DNA from: Prinsepia uniflora
Taxonomy: Eukaryota > Streptophyta > Magnoliopsida > Rosales > Rosaceae
Reading direction: 5' to 3'
Assembly: GCA_032719365.1 (NCBI GenBank)
Contig: CM064871.1
Location: forward strand, 35,809,566-35,873,565
Length of the DNA: 64,000 nt
Shown here: positions 58,409-64,000 of the stretch, piece after piece
Layout of the letters: each line of letters opens with the position of its first letter
How positions within the stretch are numbered: the stretch's first letter is position 1
Notes under the pieces: generated by a model
The model's input: the letters and a program-made list of their open reading frames with translations, nothing else
What the model was told of the DNA's origin: nothing
Database searches by the model: none
Position numbers and translations under genes: made by a program

Positions 58409-59530
58409 ATGCCTCCGAGACGTAGACCCTCTCCACAACCTGAAGAAGTAGCAAGAGAGACGGAGAGTGCTACTATTGAGCGAGCTCAGCGGCTCGGGGC
58501 GACTACTTTTAGTGGTGGGGCTGATCCTGAAGAAGCCCAGAGGTGGATTACCAGACTGGAGCGGATTTTTGCGGTGATGCATTGTCCGCCGGAGGAGCGA
58601 GTATTGTTGGCTACATTTTTACTAGATGGCGTGGCGTATGAGTGGTGGTATACCCTCGAGTTGTCCGGTTGGGATGCCCATAGTGTGACCTGGGAGACGT
58701 TTAGGGAACGGTTCCTGGAGCAGTACTATCCTCGTTCTTTCCGGGATGCCAAGGAGGTAGAGTTCCTGCAGCTCCAGCAGGGGCCTATGACAGTGGCTGA
58801 GTATGAACGGAAGTTCCAGATGTTGTCTCGGTTTGCTCCTACTTTTGTGGCCACTGAAGCCGAGAAATGCCGTAGGTTTGAGTTGGGTCTACGAGGTGAG
58901 ATTCGTGCCATCGTGACGGCTGGATCTTTTGCTACTCTCCGAGACTTGTCGGATGCTGCGGTGAGGGTGGAGGCTAGTTTGCCTGTGCGCCGCCGGGAAC
59001 CATCTATTCCTGGAGTTTCGAGCCAGCGGACACCGAAAAGGGGTAACCTCGGTGGAGCGTCGCCGTCGGGCGATGATCGTTTTGGTAGGCCTGTGAGTTT
59101 CCAGAGTTCAGGATTTTGGGATTACCGAGCACCGCCGACTCCGCAAGCTAGTACGACGTCTGTAGCGTCCACAGGGAGACCGAGTAGTGGACCAGGTTGG
59201 AATGTGTGTTTCTACTGTGGGGAGCGAGGTCATTTCCGACGTGAGTGTCCACTGTTGCCACAGGATGGTGGTGTAGGTCGAGGAGTAGCGGAGCCTGGAC
59301 AGAGTACAGCGTCAGGGACAGCGGGCACTAGAGGAGGTGGTGGCACTGCTACTAGTAGTTCGAGGGGACGTGGTAGAGCGTCGGGATCTCTGGCCCGAGT
59401 GTTCTCGATGACTCAGCAGGAGGTTCAGTCGACACCAGATGCGGGGACAGGTACTTGTCTTACTTTTGGTTGTGTGGTACTTAGTTTTGTTGTGGCTTCT
59501 GGGAGCGAGTCTAGGATTGTCCTTAGGTGA
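58409..59530 (+). CDS. Gypsy Gag polyprotein of element E
   Basis: 373 codons from MPPRRRPSPQPEE. Contains the retrotransposon Gag core (LERIFAVMHCPPEERVLLAT, EWWYTLELSGWDAHSVTWET, FRERFLEQYYPRSFRDAKEV, EFLQLQQGPMTVAEYERKF) and a CCHC zinc knuckle CFYCGERGHFRREC near residue 267. After TQQEVQSTPDAGTGTC the frame enters a degenerate protease-like tail (TFGCVVLSFVVAS) without a DSG/DTG active site and stops. Upstream in-frame codons to 58331 are leader; the ATG at 58409 fits the family. The intact frame suggests the Gag could still be made and could package RNA with enzymes from other elements. Confidence 0.88.
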   Translation: MPPRRRPSPQPEEVARETESATIERAQRLGATTFSGGADPEEAQRWITRLERIFAVMHCPPEERVLLATFLLDGVAYEWWYTLELSGWDAHSVTWETFRERFLEQYYPRSFRDAKEVEFLQLQQGPMTVAEYERKFQMLSRFAPTFVATEAEKCRRFELGLRGEIRAIVTAGSFATLRDLSDAAVRVEASLPVRRREPSIPGVSSQRTPKRGNLGGASPSGDDRFGRPVSFQSSGFWDYRAPPTPQASTTSVASTGRPSSGPGWNVCFYCGERGHFRRECPLLPQDGGVGRGVAEPGQSTASGTAGTRGGGGTATSSSRGRGRASGSLARVFSMTQQEVQSTPDAGTGTCLTFGCVVLSFVVASGSESRIVLR

Positions 59531-60034
59531 CCTGGGGAGTGGTACAGTGGAAGGATGACGGAAAGTACAGGAAATGAGTGACTATAACTGATCGATATGA
59601 GGTTATTGAATGAGAGAACCCACAAGCTAGAGTTTGCCTTTAGGACTTTGTAGATTTATTCCGATAGTGGCCGAGGTAGCAGCCGAGGGAGATGGGTGGT
59701 CGATTGTGTGGGTGGTAGTCGAGTTGGTTCGGGAAGGTAGGGTGGTTGTATGCGAGGATGTACTCTATGACTTCTGTCGGGTACTCTGAAATAAGGTATT
59801 TTATAATACCTTTGTTTTCTATTCATAGAGTTTCCCTTGCGTACACCATGCAGACATAGCGAGGGTTGGCCGTGGTAACAGTAGATGGAGATGGTGTGCA
59901 ATACCCAAGGTGGAGATGATAGACAGGAAACCCAGGAGAGGTTGTTATTAGTGTTGATTACCAGGTAGGAGACCCTAGGTGTCGGGGACTAGCTGTGGAA
60001 TTTCGGGGACGAAATTCTTTTTAGGGGGGTAGAT
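59531..60034 (+). other. Residual internal region of element E with polypurine tract
   Basis: About 500 bp replace the expected ~3.5 kb of pol. No RT or integrase motif. The tract TTTTTAGGGGGGTAGAT ends at 60034 directly before the LTR TGTAAC. Confidence 0.75.
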
Positions 60035-63000
60035 TGTAACAACCCGTCCCGAGAACCGGGATTAGTAGACTAATTAAGGTGTGATTAGTGAGGTTAAGCG
60101 GCGGTTAGGTGGTTCTGATCAGGTCATTAGTGTAGAATGACGATTTTGCCCCTGGTTCGGGCAAAAAGTTGACTTTTAGTTTGGGAGGTCCGATGGACTT
60201 TGACTAGTGACCAGGACGTAGTTTAGGACGTCACGAATCTATAGGCAGGTGGCACGTTCGATTCCGACATCCGATGAAGAAGTTGTGATGTTCGGAAGGT
60301 TGAGAGCCTAACCGTAAAGGGGGGAATAGTTGACTTTTTGTAGACTCGGGTTTTGGCACGTTGACCTAGGATGGTTAGATAGTTCTTGTCGTCCTGAGTT
60401 CGATGACAGGCGGCACGTATTCATCGGACTTACGAGGCGAGAGGTATGGGTCTAGGGAGTTAGTGGCAAAACCGAAAAAATGAGTTAAAAGGAAGGGTAA
60501 TTTGGTCTTTCTACACATTGGGATTTGTGCACAGAGAAAGGAAATGGACGGCTGGGTTGGAGCCAGTTGGTGAGAGAGTGAGGAGGATTGGTGACATGTG
60601 TTTCAGGTGGAGTGGCTTCTGGTGAGTTCGAGTGTGTGCACGGCCCAAATAATTGGGGTGCACCCGTGTTTGTGTGTTCGTGGTGGTTCAGAAAACAGAG
60701 GGAGATTGTGAGGGAAATTGAGGAGTGATCGAGGCTGATTGTGGTGGTTGCTGAGTTCTGGTGAGTGAGTGAGGGACGAGAGAGTGATAGGGAGCTCGTG
60801 AGAAGGTTGGGAGGTGAGGAATCGGGGTGTGTGTGAGTTGAGAGCTCAAGGGGACCACCAGAGGAAACAGAGAAGTTGGGTGGTGGTGCAGCCGTGATCG
60901 ATCACTCGAGGTCAAGGGAAGTGCTCAGAGGACGGAGGAAGACAGGAGGAGCTACTACCTTACGGCTGAGCTCACGGCGGCGACAGGAGGCAGGTAAGTT
61001 CCTCGTCCCCATTTCGATACTTTGTTTTCCCGTTGAGGTTCAACGTGAAAGTCGTGAGGTTGGGCTTAGAGTCGAGAGGAATGGAGGTCAGGGTGAGGTT
61101 CAGGAGGGTCCTAGGCGTCGACTAGGATGGTCGCCGTGACGGGGGTGTACACGGCGGAGCTCAGACGACGGCAGGCACTCTGGTGCTCTATTTTGCCGTT
61201 ATGTTCGAACCCAAAGTCGTCGAGTTTGGGGCTGAGTCGAAGGTCTAGGAGGGTTGGTTTAGGTTCAGTGAGGTCCAGGGAAGAGTGTGGTGAAGCCAAC
61301 GTGAAGGGAGGTGAGCTGGGTGGCTGGATCGTGAAACAGGGGGAGTTGGCCGTCTGGTTTCGAGCTTCAGTCGACGGGATTGAGGCGGTGTCGAGGTCTG
61401 AGGAGCTGGGGAATGGATAGCTTGGAACTGGACGATGCTGTTGGTGAAGAAAGGGAGAGAAACCGTGCAGGCACGGCGGTGAACCGCTGATGCCGGTCTG
61501 AGCTGCAGACCACTGTGCTGAACCGGGTTCGTCTGAGGAAGACGGTGCACTGTAGTAGGCGCGTGAGGGCCACGCACAGCCACTTTGGGCGGCGCGTGGG
61601 GGCGCGTGCGGCGGCGATGGGGAAAACGGTCAACATGGTTTCTGGTCTAGGAGTTATGGTGAGTTCAATAGAGTTGCTTTCGGGTCAAGCGGAAGTCGTT
61701 TGAGTTTAGTTCCGCGAGGGTGAAGGTTTAGGGTCCCGGGTTCTTACGTTTAGGATTCGGGGAATTTTGAGGAAATTTAGGTGAACTTTCATAGATGTGT
61801 TAGTGACGTAATTTGGTGATTGTTGATAGGATCGGGATTTCCCGAGGAAGCCGAGGAACGTACAGGACGTTCAGGACGCGAGTAGGGCTCAGTACTGTGA
61901 GTGGACCTTTTTCCTTAAACTCGAGCATGCATAACTGTTTTCTATAATTGTTTTATGATTTTGATTATGGTTCTATGTTTATTGAATATGTTTGGTTGAT
62001 TTTACATTATTGCACGTTTTTCGAGAAATACGATATTTGGCACGTTTTACGAGAATATCGATTTCTGAGTAACATGCCAGGGTTTTGGGATTTTTTAAAA
62101 GATAAATAGTTTGAATGTTTACAAAGGGATTTTGAAACATGATTTGGTGATTAAATGATTTTCGGAAAGCGGAATTTGGATTTAAAGTTGGAAAGTGGAT
62201 TCCGGATTTGGGTTCGGAATGACGGTTCTGGATGCCGGAAGGGCATCGGACCAGTGGTTTCGGATTCGGGTTTGGATATGGACTGGTAAATGGTTTTCAA
62301 ATGATTTTGGGATTGGATTTGCTGGATCTGGATATTGGGTTTAAAGACCCGGATATATGTGACGGGGGACCGGCCGGATTGGGTTTAAAAACCCGGATTG
62401 AGTTTAAAGACTCGGGAGTTTAAAGACTCGGATATAGTGATTTCCCCCGTAGGCCTTGAGTTTAAAGACTCGGGAGTTTAAAGACTCGGATATGATTAAG
62501 GCTTGGATTGAGTTTAAAGACTCGGGAGTTTAAAGACTCGGATAGGTCCAGCAGGTTTGATCAGAAAATGATGATTTCATGTTCATGATTGATGATACAG
62601 TTTGAGAATTTCACGTGCTCTGGTTTTTCTAACTGTTTATAGTGTTTCTGTTTCTTATGAGGTTTTGGTTATTAACTGTTGGTTATGCATGTGGTTTTCA
62701 AAATGGAGGGTTAAAGTCGGTTTTCTGATAAATGGTTTTAGAACATTTCTTTCATTATGGTTCACTCACATTTTCTGTTTTAAACTGCCTTCCAGGTTGG
62801 GGAGCGAGCGCGGGGTCTTGACATCGAGGCAGTGACCGAGGCATAGAAGTCACGCGAGCGGTCCCGGAGTAGTTTAAAGTCTTCCGTGTGCGTGTAATTT
62901 ATCGGTTTTTATTTTCCTTGTATTTTCGGACTATGCTCTGTAAACGATAACTTTGGGATATTTCGTTTAAGTACTCCTGCGTCTGACTGGGTTGAGTGAG

Positions 63001-63084
63001 GTTTACTTGGGTGTTGTGTCGGGGAGTCAGACGGGAGCGGGATTTAATTCGGGTTTCGGGGTGAAACCGGGGTGGGTCCTGACA
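60035..63084 (+). repeat. 3' LTR of element E (complete, 3.05 kb)
   Basis: TGTAACAACCCGTCCC to GGGTGGGTCCTGACA. It carries a GTTTAAAGAC repeat array at about 62335-62545 (GAGTTTAAAGACTC and GGGTTTAAAGACCC units). No target duplication can be tested because the left end of E is lost. Confidence 0.9.
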
Positions 63085-64000
63085 TACGACTTCCTGTTTG
63101 AAAATCACGACAAAACAGAGCAAGTTAACGGGGATGAGGAATTTCCTGTGCTCAGGCCGCCGCCGAGAGCTCAGCCGTGCGTGCGTAACTCCTCCGGTCC
63201 TCCTCCGTCCCCTGTGCACTACCTGTCGCCTCAATTGATCAATTACACGGCCGCACCACCACTCAAACTCCTCTATGTTCTCTGGTTTTTCCTGAGACCT
63301 CACCTCTCTCACACACACACGAACACTTCACCTCCCAACCGTCTCAACACCACCCTGCACTCTCCATTTCCCTCTGATCACACTCACACACTCACAGAAC
63401 TCACACCTTCTCGGCCATCGCTCGATTTCACTCTTCTGCCTCACTCTGTTCTCTCTTGTTCGAACATACACGGGCACACACACCTGCACGATTTTGAACA
63501 CACCCATGCACTCCCTAGAACCCACTACACACTTGCCACATGTCACCATCCCCTCAACCCTCTCATAAAATATCCCAATCTCACTGTACAATTGGCCTTA
63601 TCTGATTGGCCCAAATCCCAAGACACAGAAAGACCAAAATGCCCCTCTCTTGTGACTTAAATTACGATAATACCCTTACCGTTTTAGACCCGTAACTAAT
63701 TCGTCCGACGGCCGATGAACAAGTGCCGCCTGTCGTTGAATTCAGGACGACGAGATCTACCTAACGATCCTGGGTCAAAGTGTCAAAATCCAATCGTACA
63801 AAAAGTCAACTTTCCCCCTAATTTAACCAAATTACGACAATGCCCCCAACCTTCCGAACATCATAACTTCCTCCTCGGATGTTGGAATCGGGCGTGCCAT
63901 CTGTCTACGGATTCGTGACGTCCCAAACTACGTCACGGTCACCGGTCAATACCCAATTGACCACCCAAACTAAAAGTCAACTATTTGCCCGAACTAGGGG
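63085..64000 (-). repeat. Inverted family-2 LTR, partial, running off the window
   Basis: Reads on minus as the first ~1 kb of a family-2 LTR (CTGAGCTCTCGGCGGCGG; ... CGGGCAAATAGTTGACTTTTAG near 63980). About 125 bp of its start lie beyond 64000. Open frames here are incidental. Confidence 0.75.

Larger units (their letters stand above)
56324..63084 (+). mobile_element. Element E: family-2 gypsy with gag but no pol (TR-GAG-like)
   Basis: Truncated 5' LTR 56324-58301, primer site TGGTATCAGAGC (58304-58315), gag 58409-59530, about 500 bp of non-coding sequence, purine tract TTAGGGGGGTAGAT, 3' LTR 60035-63084. The LTRs are very similar over the shared ~1.98 kb. Protease remnant only; RT, RNase H and integrase absent. 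It sits in an inverted family-2 LTR (63085 onward). Confidence 0.87.

Overview
The window is nuclear DNA of a flowering plant, almost certainly a eudicot. The evidence is a spliced plant gene with short AT-rich introns, Copia and chromodomain Ty3/gypsy retrotransposons primed by initiator-Met tRNA, Cassandra-type TRIM elements carrying a 5S rRNA-derived segment, and a TTTAGGG telomere-type repeat in an intron. I cannot name the species. All exon joins and element boundaries below were read by eye.

Positions 1-28.8 kb (minus strand): one single-copy gene. Twenty-one consecutive exons (28820 down to 299) join in frame into 788 codons of a membrane or secretory protein that closely resembles Arabidopsis AT5G58100 (SPOT1, linked to pollen exine). 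Its 3' end lies beyond position 1. Intron 19 is about 16 kb because it holds a nest of retrotransposons: a degenerate Tnt1-like Copia (C, plus), hit by an RE1-like Copia (A, minus), itself hit by a younger relative (B, minus) with a 5-bp target duplication. B has a nearly full-length polyprotein with one visible nonsense codon. A Cassandra solo LTR with a perfect target duplication sits in C. Other introns carry GA microsatellites, a tRNA-like SINE head, a small foldback element, and a ~680-bp tandem duplication that copies a splice acceptor.

Positions 28.8-34.1 kb: the short gene promoter, then a PIF/Harbinger-like terminal-inverted-repeat element split by a hAT-like element, a LINE endonuclease fragment, a complete Cassandra TRIM, and unassigned AT-rich DNA.

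Positions 34.1-64 kb: no host gene recognised. This is a layered deposit of long-LTR gypsy elements from two main LTR families. Family 1 LTRs begin TGTGACGACCCGTCCC; family 2 LTRs begin TGTAACAACCCGTCCC. A family-1 LTR (F) was hit in turn by a Cassandra, by a gypsy integrase/chromodomain plus Cassandra composite with a shared target duplication, and by a family-2 solo LTR. To the right lie a coding-free family-1 element (D, LARD-like) and a family-2 element with gag but no pol (E, TR-GAG-like).

The most unusual signals are: (i) arrays of short hairpins in family-1 LTRs whose stems change in a compensatory way from unit to unit, with a simpler version in family 2; (ii) the gypsy/Cassandra composite that looks integrated as one unit; (iii) a near-perfect 26-nt palindrome kept in several LTRs; and (iv) a cluster of TGACGTCA motifs in one LTR.
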